DNA of 64,000 nucleotides from Bacillota bacterium (lineage in GTDB: Bacteria > Bacillota > Clostridia > Lachnospirales > Lachnospiraceae), in NCBI GenBank assembly GCA_023415635.1, contig JAEZJV010000003.1:1-64000 (forward strand), in the 5' to 3' direction. Position 1 is the first letter of the stretch. The number at the start of each line of letters is the position of its first letter. The notes beneath the pieces were generated by a model. That model was not told the origin of the DNA and made no database searches. It worked only from the letters and a program-made list of their open reading frames with translations. Below are positions 1-10,500 of the stretch, piece after piece. Position numbers and translations under genes: made by a program.

Positions 1-170
1 GAGATGTTCGACACTCTTGTAATTTTGAACCTACATGAATAAAAAGGGATTCCTATTATTCGTAAGTGGATGTCAGGCCGCCGTTTGCAGCGGAAGGCAG
101 AAGCTTATGTGCGGTTACCCACCTAGCTTGGCTAGGAGTCAAAATACAAGAAACGGCATTTTGGGTATAA
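1..170 (+). ncRNA. ssrS: 6S RNA (SsrS), 5' end possibly cut by the window edge
   Basis: The opening GAGATGTTCG matches the start of the conserved 6S closing stem (E. coli 6S carries the same bases near its 5' end). It can pair with CGGCATTTTGGG at about 155-166 through A-U, G-C and G-U pairs, leaving a long mostly unpaired central part as expected for this RNA, which mimics an open promoter and traps housekeeping RNA polymerase. The total of about 170 nt fits the family, and a Rho-independent terminator follows at once. No credible protein is encoded here. The first few bases of the RNA may lie outside the window. Identification rests on recall of the conserved ends, not a covariance search. 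Confidence 0.7.
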
Positions 171-183
171 TACTAATGATAAA

Positions 184-207
184 AGCGGCCTTGAGCCGCT
201 TTTTTTA
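184..207 (+). terminator. Rho-independent terminator of the 6S RNA
   Basis: The stem AGCGGC/GCCGCT with loop CTTGA is followed by a run of seven T. It lies just downstream of the 6S RNA. Confidence 0.85.
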
Positions 208-244
208 TATACAAAATACGATCTGCTTCTTCCGTATATAAAGC

Positions 245-274
245 TTGTCTTTTTCATCCATAATATCATATAAT
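245..274 (+). promoter_or_regulatory. Candidate sigma-A promoter of nadE
   Basis: TTGTCT (245-250) and TATAAT (269-274) are separated by 18 bp, about 90 bp upstream of the nadE start. Confidence 0.5.
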
Positions 275-312
275 AAAAGCGTAGCGAACAAACGAAACCA
301 ATCTATCGTTGA

Positions 313-328
313 TGCAAGCTTGCTTGCA
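313..328. promoter_or_regulatory. Perfect 16-bp palindrome in the nadE leader
   Basis: Arms TGCAAGC and GCTTGCA surround a TT centre. It lies between the predicted promoter and the nadE ribosome site, so it could be an operator or a short leader hairpin. The binding protein is unknown. Confidence 0.4.
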
Positions 329-363
329 ATCATGCAATAATATGTATTCACAGGAGGCATAGA

Positions 364-2307
364 ATGAAGCACGGATTTATTAAGGTGGCGGCAGCTACTC
401 CAGTCATCAGGGTTGCAGACTGCAATCACAATGCCAGAAAAATCATGGATTTAATTAGCAATGCACAACAGCAGGAAGTTAAGCTGATTGTGTTTCCGGA
501 GCTTAGTGTGACCGGATATACCTGTGGAGATCTGTTCCTACAGGATACACTGCTGCGCGGTGCAGAAGAGAGTGTGAAAAGAATTGCTGAGCATACCCGG
601 GGAATGGATCCGGTGGTAGTGGTCGGCTTTCCATATAGTGTGAAGGGCAAGCTTTATAACACAGCGGCGGTCATTCAGGACGGGAGGGTGCTAGGGCTGG
701 TTCCAAAAATGAGTATCCCTAACTATACGGAGTTCTATGAAGCAAGGCATTTTACCTCAGGTATCACAGATGCCATTCCGATCAATTTTATGGGAGAAGA
801 GGTTTGCTTCGGCTCAAGGCTTTTATTTCAGTGCTGCAATATTCCGGATTTCATCCTTGGAGTGGAAATCTGTGAGGATCTCTGGATTCCTAAGTCCCCC
901 AGCATCGAGCATTGTATCGCAGGAGCATCGGTCATAGCCAATCTGTCTGCCAGTGATGAAATGACGGGTAAGGATGCATACCGCAGAGAGCTAGTGAAGG
1001 GTCAGTCTGCGAAGCTGGTATGCGGCTATATCTATGCTGATGCAGGTGAAGGAGAATCTACTACAGACCTGGTATTTACAGGCCATAATCTGATTGCAGA
1101 GAATGGTATCCTGCTGGAGGAGTCAGAACCCTTTAAGAATGGAATCCTCTTAACGGAGCTGGATTTAGGCAAGCTAAAGAGTGAACGCAGAAGAATGCAT
1201 ACTTATCTGGGACAAAGTTCTGTGCCTTATCGGATAATCTCCTTTACCTTTGGCAGTCTGGAGAAATCATTACAGCAAAGAGAGCTGCTTCCGGAAATAC
1301 CTCTAACCAGATATATTGACCCAGCACCTTTCGTACCGTCCAATCAATCGGAGCGAGAGAAACGCTGCCGGGATATTACCCGTATTCAGGCAATGGGACT
1401 AAAAACAAGACTGGCGCACATTGGCAGCAGCTGTGCAGTTATCGGTATCTCCGGAGGATTAGATTCTACCCTTGCACTATTGGTAACCAACCAGGCATTT
1501 GAGATGCTGCAGCTTGATAAAAAGGGAATGATTGCAGTGACGATGCCCTGCTTCGGGACCACCGACCGGACCTATCAGAATGCGGTGGATCTGGCGGAAT
1601 GCCTTGGAGTTACCTTGCTTGAGATACCGATTGGGGATGCGGTAGAACTGCATTTTAGGGATATCGGGCATGATATAAAACAGCACGACTTAACCTATGA
1701 GAATAGTCAGGCCAGAGAAAGAACTCAGGTATTGATGGACATTGCAGGAAAATATAATGGGTTTGTGGTTGGTACCGGAGATATGTCGGAGCTGGCACTC
1801 GGCTGGGCAACCTATAACGGAGACCATATGTCTATGTACGGGATCAACTCTTCTGTTCCAAAAACTCTGGTCAGATATTTGGTGAATTATTTTGCAGATG
1901 CTGCCAAAGACAGTAAATTACGAGAGGTACTAAAGGATATTCTGGATACCCCGGTGAGCCCCGAGCTGTTACCACCGAAGGATGGGGAGATCTCTCAGAA
2001 GACAGAGGACATCGTTGGACCCTATGAGCTTCATGACTTTTTTCTGTATTATATCTTGAGATTTGGATTTGAACCGTCAAAGGTATATCGTTTGGCAAAG
2101 ATTGCTTTTTCTAATACCTATGAAGATAAGACAATACTAAAATGGTTGAAGGTCTTCTACAGAAGATTTTTTACTCAGCAATTCAAGCGTTCCTGTCTGC
2201 CTGATGGACCAAAGGTTGGAAGCGTATCGGTATCACCCAGAGGAGATCTGAGAATGCCGAGTGATGCATCCGCAGCGCTCTGGATGAAGGAACTTGACCT
2301 GCTATAG
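364..2307 (+). CDS. nadE: Glutamine-dependent NAD+ synthetase
   Basis: It makes NAD+ from nicotinic acid adenine dinucleotide, ATP and glutamine-derived ammonia, the last step of NAD synthesis, in the cytoplasm. The 647-residue protein has the two-domain glutamine-dependent layout. The N-terminal nitrilase-type glutaminase carries the expected triad: Glu46 in FPELSVTGY, Lys115 in PKMSIPNY and Cys170 in GVEICEDLW. The C-terminal synthetase carries the ATP pyrophosphatase loop SGGLDST (363-369). The start is supported by ACAGGAGGC seven bases upstream. A sigma-A-like promoter and a palindrome sit in the leader. The next gene follows after 35 bp, so co-transcription with the DegV gene is likely. 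Confidence 0.95.
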   Translation: MKHGFIKVAAATPVIRVADCNHNARKIMDLISNAQQQEVKLIVFPELSVTGYTCGDLFLQDTLLRGAEESVKRIAEHTRGMDPVVVVGFPYSVKGKLYNTAAVIQDGRVLGLVPKMSIPNYTEFYEARHFTSGITDAIPINFMGEEVCFGSRLLFQCCNIPDFILGVEICEDLWIPKSPSIEHCIAGASVIANLSASDEMTGKDAYRRELVKGQSAKLVCGYIYADAGEGESTTDLVFTGHNLIAENGILLEESEPFKNGILLTELDLGKLKSERRRMHTYLGQSSVPYRIISFTFGSLEKSLQQRELLPEIPLTRYIDPAPFVPSNQSEREKRCRDITRIQAMGLKTRLAHIGSSCAVIGISGGLDSTLALLVTNQAFEMLQLDKKGMIAVTMPCFGTTDRTYQNAVDLAECLGVTLLEIPIGDAVELHFRDIGHDIKQHDLTYENSQARERTQVLMDIAGKYNGFVVGTGDMSELALGWATYNGDHMSMYGINSSVPKTLVRYLVNYFADAAKDSKLREVLKDILDTPVSPELLPPKDGEISQKTEDIVGPYELHDFFLYYILRFGFEPSKVYRLAKIAFSNTYEDKTILKWLKVFYRRFFTQQFKRSCLPDGPKVGSVSVSPRGDLRMPSDASAALWMKELDLL

Positions 2308-2342
2308 CATGAATAATAAGCATATACTAAGGAGGATAACGT

Positions 2343-3227
2343 ATGGCACTGATTATAATTACTGATTCTGCATCGGACATACCAAGATGGGTGATTGATC
2401 AATTTCAGCTTCATGTCATTCCGACACCGGTCGTAATTGATGAGAAGGATTATTTTGATGGGGAGACCATCCAGCCTGAAGGCTTCTATGATATTTTACG
2501 CAGTGGTAAGGATATCAAGACCTATCATATCAATGCACAGATGTTTATTGACCATTTCGAGCCATATGCGAAAAGAGGGGATGAGGTAATCTATATCTGC
2601 TTTTCTACCGGAATAGCAGGTACCTTTAATGCCGCAAATCTTGCAAAAACAGAGTTGTTGGAGAAGTATGCCGATTTCGAGCTTACTATTATCGATTCAA
2701 AATGTGCCTCGCTTGGCTTCGGTTTGGCAGCATACTATGCACTGTTAATGCAGAAGAATGGAGCCACTAAGCAGGAAATCATTGACGGAATTGTATGGCA
2801 CTGCGAGCATGCCGAGCAGGTTTTCACTGTCAGTACCCTTGAGTATCTATTTAAGGGTGGAAGACTCAGCAGAACCTCTGCCTTGGCCGGGGGATTGTTA
2901 GATATTAAGCCGATCATTCATGTCAATGATGATGGGGCACTGGAATCCATCGAAAAAATAAGAGGCAGGAATAAATCCTTGAAACGCCTGATAGAAATTG
3001 TAGGTGAAAGAGGAGTCAATCTGGAAGACCAGACAGTTGGAGTCGTACATGGAGATGAAGCATCTACGATGGAAGAGATCAAGGATCAGCTTAGAAACAC
3101 TTATGGCTGTAGGAAGTTTCTTGATAATTATGTGGGGTGTGCCATAGGTGCACATACCGGCCCTGGTATCATAGGAATAATATTTCAAAATGAACGCTCT
3201 CCTTATGAAAAATATTTGAAAGACTGA
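2343..3227 (+). CDS. DegV family fatty-acid-binding protein
   Basis: DegV/FakB proteins bind a fatty acid and present it to a fatty-acid kinase for phospholipid synthesis. This 294-residue protein is full length. Family features are the N-terminal TDSASDIP, the FSTGIAGTFNAA stretch near residue 90 that lines the acyl site, SKCASLGFG, and a KPI..V segment after GRLSRTSALAGG. The start has a good AAGGAGG site. No fakA-like kinase is seen in the window, so the exact lipid role is inferred. It lies 35 bp after nadE. Confidence 0.85.
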   Translation: MALIIITDSASDIPRWVIDQFQLHVIPTPVVIDEKDYFDGETIQPEGFYDILRSGKDIKTYHINAQMFIDHFEPYAKRGDEVIYICFSTGIAGTFNAANLAKTELLEKYADFELTIIDSKCASLGFGLAAYYALLMQKNGATKQEIIDGIVWHCEHAEQVFTVSTLEYLFKGGRLSRTSALAGGLLDIKPIIHVNDDGALESIEKIRGRNKSLKRLIEIVGERGVNLEDQTVGVVHGDEASTMEEIKDQLRNTYGCRKFLDNYVGCAIGAHTGPGIIGIIFQNERSPYEKYLKD

Positions 3228-3297
3228 CATAGTAGGACCTAATACTGTGATAGATTATTGATAGCTGGTTATCTCAGAGGAAGGAATAAGAAAGGAT

Positions 3298-3333
3298 GCT
3301 GTAAAAGCTCAAAGAATTCGTAAGCTTTACAGC
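3298..3333. terminator. Candidate terminator hairpin between convergent genes
   Basis: GCTGTAAA pairs with TTTACAGC with an inner AGCT/AGCTT extension. It lies between the degV-like gene (+) and the minus-strand gene ending at 3342. T-runs are weak on both strands. Confidence 0.4.
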
Positions 3334-3341
3334 ACCCAATA

Positions 3342-3779
3342 TTAATCAGCTACCTTTGCTTTATCGAGAGCCGACTTGATGGCATCTATCAGAAGCTGTT
3401 CGGTATATTTGCTGTCCTCTTCTATTTCTATCTGATCAATGGGGACATCATCACTTAACTGCTTTGTGATTGCTTCTAAGGAAGGCTTTACCAGAGGAAA
3501 TAGTGTGGTGACAGATTCATCAATATTCTTGATGGTCACGGAATTGATGTGATTTTTATCCACCACTACCTCCAGGTTGAGTGTGGTATCGTTCAAGGTA
3601 ATGGAGGAGGAGTATTTCCCTGCAGTATACAGATCGGCTTTGCCTGATGCCGCTTCATCATTATCATCGCGTTTGAACATAAATATGAGAAGCAGGACCA
3701 GAAGAATGCCTAATGCGGCAAAAATTACCGTATATATAATTTCTTTCAATTGGATAACGACTATTTTTGTCTTTGCCAT
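3342..3779 (-). CDS. Membrane-anchored FMN-binding-domain-like protein
   Basis: This 145-residue protein has one N-terminal membrane helix (about residues 14-34, rich in I, L and V) followed by the charged stop KRDDNDE, so the C-terminal domain is probably outside the membrane. The domain starts YTAGKYSSSITLND and runs through LEVVVDKNHINSVTI, the same beta pattern as small FMN-bind domains. It lacks the threonine-containing SGAT motif that takes covalent FMN in RnfG/NqrC, so flavin binding is doubtful. AGGTTAG upstream of ATG supports the start. It is transcribed away from addB. The function is unknown. Confidence 0.65.
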   Translation of the reverse strand: MAKTKIVVIQLKEIIYTVIFAALGILLVLLLIFMFKRDDNDEAASGKADLYTAGKYSSSITLNDTTLNLEVVVDKNHINSVTIKNIDESVTTLFPLVKPSLEAITKQLSDDVPIDQIEIEEDSKYTEQLLIDAIKSALDKAKVAD

Positions 3780-3981
3780 CTCTAACCTCCGAGCATGATT
3801 TGCTTCATGTCTTAATCTTAGTATATATTATTAGTCCTGTTTATGTTTTATGCAGGTCAAACTTACATTTTGTTCAACTTTTGAGTGTATGCTCCCCTAT
3901 TAAAGCTTATTCACTTTACTATGGGGCGGATTTGAATTATTAGTTAAAGCTAGATGAATTTTGTATTACGGAGGGAGAAAC

Positions 3982-6900
3982 ATGTCCTTACAGCTTTTTC
4001 TTGGTAGCGCCGGATCCGGTAAATCTTATCAGTTATACCGTGAGGTAATTGAATTATCAAAGATAAATCCAGGAACGAATTATCTTGTTATCGTACCAGA
4101 GCAGTTTACCCTGCAGACGCAGAAGGATATAGTAACCATGCACCCGGAACATGGGGTTATGAATGTGGATATCCTTAGCTTTTTGCGCTTTGCCTACAGG
4201 ATATTTGAAGAAACAGGAGCTAAGGACTATCCGATATTGGAGGATACAGGGAAGAGCATGGTACTGCGCAAGGTGGTGGCGCAAAAGCGGAAAGAGCTGC
4301 AATTATTCGGCTCCAACGTGAATAAGCCCGGCTTTATCGGTGAACTGAAATCTCTGCTCTCTGAGCTTTACCAATATAATATTCTTCCGGAGGATTTTGA
4401 CAGGATGCAGGAGATTGCAGCTAGAAAACCTCTGCTACAGGCAAAGCTTAAGGATCTTCTGATCGTATATAATGGCTTCCGGGAGTTCATGAAGGAGCAT
4501 TATATTACAGCTGAAGAGCTGATGGTAGTGCTTAATGATGCGATCGACCATTCCGAGTGGATCAGGGACACTGTAATTTGTCTGGATGGTTTTACGGGTT
4601 TTACCCCCTGCCAGTATCAGGTTCTTTTAAAGATGATGAAATATGCCAAGAGGGTCATGGTCACAGTAACCATCGATCCCTCCGAGGATATTGATGGAAG
4701 TACGGAAGAACACAAGCTGTTTGGCTTAAGTAAGAAGACAATTCAAAAGCTATACCGACTTGCGGAGGAGACAAAGATAAAGATAGAGCCTCCGGTCTAT
4801 GCCGGCCTAGACGGAGATTTACCAAGGACCAAGGTCCCCTATCGCTATCTGAATTCGCCGGCACTGGCTGCATTAGAACGTAATATTTTTCGCTTCCCCT
4901 ATCATGTTTACGATAAGGAGCAGCAGGATATCAAAATACATGTAACAAGAGACAGGAAAAGTGAAGTTGCCTTTCTGATACGGGAAATAAAGAGATTGCT
5001 CAGAGAAGAGGGTTATCGGTATCAGGATATAGCAGTTGTAACAGGAGATGTGGAAGGGTACTCACAAAACATCAAAAGAGGATTTAACAATGCTGATATC
5101 CCCTGCTTTGTGGATTATAAGAAGGATATTTTGAACAATCCCTTCGTGGAACTACTGCGTGCAGCGGTCACTATCATCAATGAGGATTTTAATTATGAAG
5201 GGGTATTCCGTTATTTAAGAACTGGATTGACAGATCTATCAATGGAAGAGATTGACCTTTTGGAGAACTATGTATTAGCCCTGGGAATTCGGGGTTATAG
5301 AAGATGGTCTGAGCCCTTTACCAGAAGATATAAAAGCAGAGAACCGATAGATCTTGAGAGGCTTGACGGTATTAGGAGAAAATTTGTTGAGGATCTGATG
5401 CCTCTGTATGAGGTGCTCAAGGATAAAGATAAGACACTAAGAGAATTTACAACGGCTCTTTACGAACTAGGAGTCCGGCTTCGGATTGAAGATAAGCTGG
5501 AGGAGTACAGGGGGTATTTTGCGGATCTCAACCAGCCGTTGATTGCAAAAGAGTTTGAGCAGGTTTATCAGATTGTCATGGATCTGTATGATCAGATGGT
5601 ACTACTGCTCGGTGCTGAGCATTGCAGCCTAAAGGAATTCAGCGAAATATTGGAAACAGGTTTTCTGGAAGTGAAGGTCGGACTAATTCCTCCGGGCGTG
5701 GATGAGATTGTGGTCGGTGATACGGAGAGAACCAGACTTAAGGATATTAAGGTGTTATTTTTTATCGGAGTAAATGAAGGAATTATCCCCAAGACTATCG
5801 GGAGTGGTGGAATTCTTTCTGACATAGAGCGGGAGCTGTTGATCAACAATGATATTGAGCTGGCTCCAACGAAGCGGCAGCAGGCATTTACAGAGCAGTT
5901 TTACCTTTATCTGAATATGACTAAGCCAAAGGAGAAGCTTTATCTTACTTATCATAAGGTGAACGAGGAAGGAAAATCAGTAAATCCATCCTTCCTGGTC
6001 GGCAAGCTGAAAGCTTTGTTTCCGAAAATAATCTGTAACGAGGAAGAAGAAGGTAAGGAAGATACGGAATATATCTTAGGAGATGATGGGCTTGATTATC
6101 TGGCTCGGGGCTTTAGGAATTATCAGAGTAATTCACCCTCTGATTTATGGAAAGAGCTGTATCTTTATTATCGATCCGTGGAGGAAAAGGAACGTATTCT
6201 TAACAGACTTATACAAGGAGCCTTTTATGTCAATCGGGAGAAGGGAATCTCTAAGGAGGCAGCCAGGCTTCTGTACGGCACGGAGCTTAAGGGCAGCGTC
6301 ACCAGGTTGGAACGGTATGCAGGCTGTGCCTTTTCACATTTTATGAGTTATGGCTTGTCGCTGGAAGAGCGTAAGGAGTACAAGCTTGCTATACCGGATA
6401 TCGGAAATATCTTTCACAATGCAATCGACCTTTTTTCTAAACGTCTGGACGGGTCAGAATATAACTGGCATACCATACCGGAGGATATCAGGGAGCAATG
6501 GGCGACGGAGAGTGTTCAAACCTCTGTGGAGGAATACGAGAATTCCTTTTTGCGCAGTACGAAACGAAATGAATATCTGGTCACCAGAATGGAGCGGATA
6601 ACGGTAAGAACCTTGTGGGCTTTATGTAACCAGATCAGACAGGGAGCCTTCGAGCCTGCCGGCTATGAGATGCCCTTTTATCATATTCCTGACACAACAC
6701 TGACCCTACGGGGACGCATCGACCGTCTCGATCTGTACGAGGAAGAGGATAAGGTTTACGTCAGAGTAGTGGACTACAAATCTGGACAGACCTTCTTCAA
6801 TATCGGCAGTGTCTATTACGGACTACAGCAACAGCTTTCGGTTTATTTAAGTGCTGCGATGGATTATCTGTCTGAAAGATATCAGGGCAAAAAGATTATA

Positions 6901-7386
6901 CCTGCCGGTATTCTCTATTACCATATTGATGACCCTATTGTCGCCAAGTCAGAGCAAGCAGAAGAAGAGATTTATAAGAGTCTTAGGATGAACGGTCTTG
7001 TGAACGGAGATCCCAAGGTGATTGCCTTGATGGATCAAAAACTGGCAGGTCCGGATAATAGCTTAAGGACCTCATCCAAATCAGAGATTATCCCAGTTGA
7101 GACCAACAAGGAGGGAACCCTTGCAAAACGTTCCTCCGCAGTCAGTGCGGATCAGCTGGAGGCATTGGTGGACTATGTGAATCGAAGACTTACGGAGGAT
7201 GGAAGGCAGATATTATCAGGAGATACGAGATTAAATCCATACAGAACTGATAAAGAATCAGCCTGTGATTATTGTGAGTACAAATCTGTCTGTGGCTTTG
7301 ACTCCAAGCTTCCGGGACACGGCTATCGTAATCTTGCGAAAAAATCTGTTGAGGAAATCCAATCAGAAATTTGGGGAGATGCTTAA
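3982..7386 (+). CDS. addB: ATP-dependent helicase/nuclease subunit B
   Basis: AddB pairs with AddA to resect double-strand breaks and load RecA, replacing RecBCD in Firmicutes. The 1134-residue protein has the Walker A GSAGSGKS (8-15) and a RecB-type nuclease domain with VDYKSGQ (Asp931, Lys933). The four cysteines that hold the structural iron-sulfur cluster are Cys782, Cys1095, Cys1098 and Cys1104, with the same C-x2-C-x5-C spacing as B. subtilis AddB. I chose ATG 3982 because GGAGGGAG lies 4 to 11 bases upstream of it. An in-frame TTG at 3961 precedes that site and is unlikely. addA follows after 128 bp. Confidence 0.95.
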   Translation: MSLQLFLGSAGSGKSYQLYREVIELSKINPGTNYLVIVPEQFTLQTQKDIVTMHPEHGVMNVDILSFLRFAYRIFEETGAKDYPILEDTGKSMVLRKVVAQKRKELQLFGSNVNKPGFIGELKSLLSELYQYNILPEDFDRMQEIAARKPLLQAKLKDLLIVYNGFREFMKEHYITAEELMVVLNDAIDHSEWIRDTVICLDGFTGFTPCQYQVLLKMMKYAKRVMVTVTIDPSEDIDGSTEEHKLFGLSKKTIQKLYRLAEETKIKIEPPVYAGLDGDLPRTKVPYRYLNSPALAALERNIFRFPYHVYDKEQQDIKIHVTRDRKSEVAFLIREIKRLLREEGYRYQDIAVVTGDVEGYSQNIKRGFNNADIPCFVDYKKDILNNPFVELLRAAVTIINEDFNYEGVFRYLRTGLTDLSMEEIDLLENYVLALGIRGYRRWSEPFTRRYKSREPIDLERLDGIRRKFVEDLMPLYEVLKDKDKTLREFTTALYELGVRLRIEDKLEEYRGYFADLNQPLIAKEFEQVYQIVMDLYDQMVLLLGAEHCSLKEFSEILETGFLEVKVGLIPPGVDEIVVGDTERTRLKDIKVLFFIGVNEGIIPKTIGSGGILSDIERELLINNDIELAPTKRQQAFTEQFYLYLNMTKPKEKLYLTYHKVNEEGKSVNPSFLVGKLKALFPKIICNEEEEGKEDTEYILGDDGLDYLARGFRNYQSNSPSDLWKELYLYYRSVEEKERILNRLIQGAFYVNREKGISKEAARLLYGTELKGSVTRLERYAGCAFSHFMSYGLSLEERKEYKLAIPDIGNIFHNAIDLFSKRLDGSEYNWHTIPEDIREQWATESVQTSVEEYENSFLRSTKRNEYLVTRMERITVRTLWALCNQIRQGAFEPAGYEMPFYHIPDTTLTLRGRIDRLDLYEEEDKVYVRVVDYKSGQTFFNIGSVYYGLQQQLSVYLSAAMDYLSERYQGKKIIPAGILYYHIDDPIVAKSEQAEEEIYKSLRMNGLVNGDPKVIALMDQKLAGPDNSLRTSSKSEIIPVETNKEGTLAKRSSAVSADQLEALVDYVNRRLTEDGRQILSGDTRLNPYRTDKESACDYCEYKSVCGFDSKLPGHGYRNLAKKSVEEIQSEIWGDA

Positions 7387-7514
7387 TACAGAAGCAGCTA
7401 GGTGAGATAGCATAGATTTCGCTTCATTAGCAGGAACAGATGAGTATAAGGAAGAGCTCTCAGATTCTGTAAATGAAATAGCTTTGATAATTAATAAACG
7501 GGAGGAAGAGTAGT

Positions 7515-10500
7515 ATGACTTGGACCAAAGCCCAGCAGAAGGTAATTGATACGAGAAATAAGAATTTACTGGTTTCGGCGGCGGCAGGCTCAGGTAAGAC
7601 TGCCGTATTGGTTGAACGTATTATCTGTATGATATCAGAAGGAGAGAAACCGCTGGATATTGACCATCTGCTGGTTGTGACCTTTACTAATGCAGCTGCC
7701 GCGGAGATGCGGGAACGTATCGGAAAGGCCTTGGAAAAAAGGCTTATGGACGACCCTGAGAATCAGCATTTACAGAAACAGCTTTCACTGCTTCAGAGTG
7801 CGCAGATTACTACAATCCACAGCTTCTGCTTGAATATCATCCGTAATTATTTCCACCGGATCGACTTGGACCCTTCGTTCAAGATTGCAGAGGAAGCTGA
7901 GATAACGCTAATGAAAAGCGATGTCATAGAGGAGATTTTAGAGCGGTGGTATGAGGAGGGCAGAGAAGAGTTCCATGCATTTGTAGAAAGCTATTCCCAT
8001 TCGAAATCCGATTTGCCGATTGAGGAATTGCTTCTTCAGATATATGATTTTTCAATGAGCGATCCCTGGCCGAAGGCATGGATTGCAAGGATGCGCGAGG
8101 GCTTTCATATAGACTCTGTAAGTATGATGTGTGAGATCTCCTGGATGAAGGAGTTGGTATTCTATATAGACACAGTCCTCGGCGATCTGTTGGGGAAGAA
8201 TCAGAGGGCATTGGATATCTGTAAAGAAGCAGGCGGGCCCTCCGCTTACGAGACCGCATTACAGTCTGACCGTGCCATATTGACACAGCTTAAGCAGGCG
8301 AACTCCTACGAGGATTATGCAGAGCTTTTTTCCGGGATTACCTATGAACGTCTATCCTCGAAAAGAGAGGAAGGGGTTATCCCTGAAAAGAAGGAAAGAG
8401 TAAAGGAACTTAGAGAGGAGATAAAAAAGGGCTTGAAGGGTCTGTGTGAGCAGTACTTCTTTCAAACTCCCGAGGAAATGCTTACAGATCTGCAGGAGAC
8501 AGGAAGTATTTTGCAGGTACTGTTTGAGCTAACACTGGACTTCATGAAGGAATTTGCAGATAAAAAGGAAGAGAAGAACCTGATTGATTTTGGCGATTTG
8601 GAGCATTTTGCGTTAAAGATACTTATTAATGAGGAGGCGAGCTTTGGGGAGGGAAGAATTGTTCCTTCAGAAGCAGCAAGAGAGCTTAGTGAACAGTTTG
8701 AAGAAATTCTGATTGATGAGTATCAGGATAGTAATATGGTTCAGGAGACAATCCTCAAAAGCATCAGCCGAGAGGATCTGGGTAGTCCAAATCGATTTAT
8801 GGTAGGAGATGTGAAGCAAAGTATCTATAAATTCCGTCTTGCCATGCCGGAAATCTTTATGGAAAAGTATAATACATACTCCTGCGAGGCAGAGCGGGAG
8901 GATGGAGCTATAAACTACTATCAAAGAATTGATTTAGACAGAAACTTCAGAAGCAGACAGTCGGTGTTAGGATATGTGAACTGTATCTTTGAACAGCTCA
9001 TGCAGCCTTCCGTGGGCGGTATCATTTATAATGAAGCAGCTATGCTCAAGTATGGAGGCCTTTATGAGCTCCAAAAGGAAACGGGAGAGGCTGTGGATAC
9101 GGCCAGACTGGCACAGAATGTGGAGCTTTTGCTAATTACAGAGGATACAATAATTGAGGGGAAGGGAGATCAGTCTGCGGAAGATTTGAAGGAGCCGACA
9201 GAGGAGACGGATGAGGAACAGGAGGAGGCGATCTATAACAAAAAGGAATTGGAGGCAAGAGCTATCGCGCTCAGGATCAAGGAGTTAACTGATCCGTCCT
9301 CTGGAATGCTTATTTTAGATCAGAAGGAAAAGAAATATCGTCCGGCTACTTATCGAGATATCGTAATACTGCTTCGAAGCATGACAAATTGGTCCGAGGT
9401 TTTCGTAAATACGCTAATGCAGGAAGGAATTCCTGCCTATGCAGATACGGGTACGGGTTATTTTCAGACACTGGAGATTATGACTGTACTGAATATGTTG
9501 AGGATTATAGATAACCCAAGGCAGGACATTCCTCTGACCGGAGTATTATATTCGCCGATGGTTGGAATGACAACGACTGAGTTAGCCCTGCTTCGGGCTT
9601 CGGATAGAAACGTCAGTTTATACTCTGCTTTATTGAGCTATGTTTCAGCAGAAGGTGATAATACTTCCGAAGTGTATAATGAGTCAGGGCATGAAAGCAG
9701 AAGCTATGACTCAGAAGAGAAGGGCAGTGACCACGAATCTCTTATTCAAAAGGCGAAGGGCTTCCTTGCACAACTTAATGCATTCCGTTCCATGGTAAAT
9801 CATGTGCCGATCCATGAGCTTTTACAAGCTGTGTTGGAGAAGACTGGCTACTATTATTACGTGAGCGCTATGCCCGGAGGTGAAAAAAGAAAAGCAAACC
9901 TAGATATGCTCATCTCTCAAGCAGTCCGCTTCGAAAAGGGTAGCTACAGCGGACTTTTTCATTTTATACGATTTATGGAAAAGCTACATAAGTATGAAGT
10001 GGACTTCGGTGAAGCCTCCACCTCAGGAGAACAGGACGATACGATAAGAATTATGAGTATCCATAAAAGTAAGGGCTTGGAATTTCCAATCGTTATTGTC
10101 GGAGGTATGAGTAAGCAGTTTAATACACAGGACTTGAGAAGCAGCATCGTCCTTCACAGCCAGCTTGGTGTCGGACCTGAATATGTTAACAGCAGAAAGA
10201 GAACCAAGGTCCCCACTCTTTTGAAGAAAGTAATACAGAAAAAGGTCCAGATTGAGAATTTGGGAGAAGAACTGCGTGTGTTATATGTAGCAATGACGAG
10301 AGCAAAGGAAAAACTGATATTATCAGGTTATCTTAAAAAAACTGAGGAGATGAAGCAGAAGGAATTCTCCTTCTTTGAACTACTAACCGCAAAAAGTTAT
10401 CTTGATTGGGTTTTACCTGCCATGTTGAATCGAATGGGGGAAGTGCCCTATATGAATAAAACCCACTGTATAGAAGCAAATGGAATGGCAATTACAGTAA

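Noticed and set aside
35..241. Plus-strand frame of 68 codons at the window start
   Set aside because: It overlaps the 6S RNA and its terminator.
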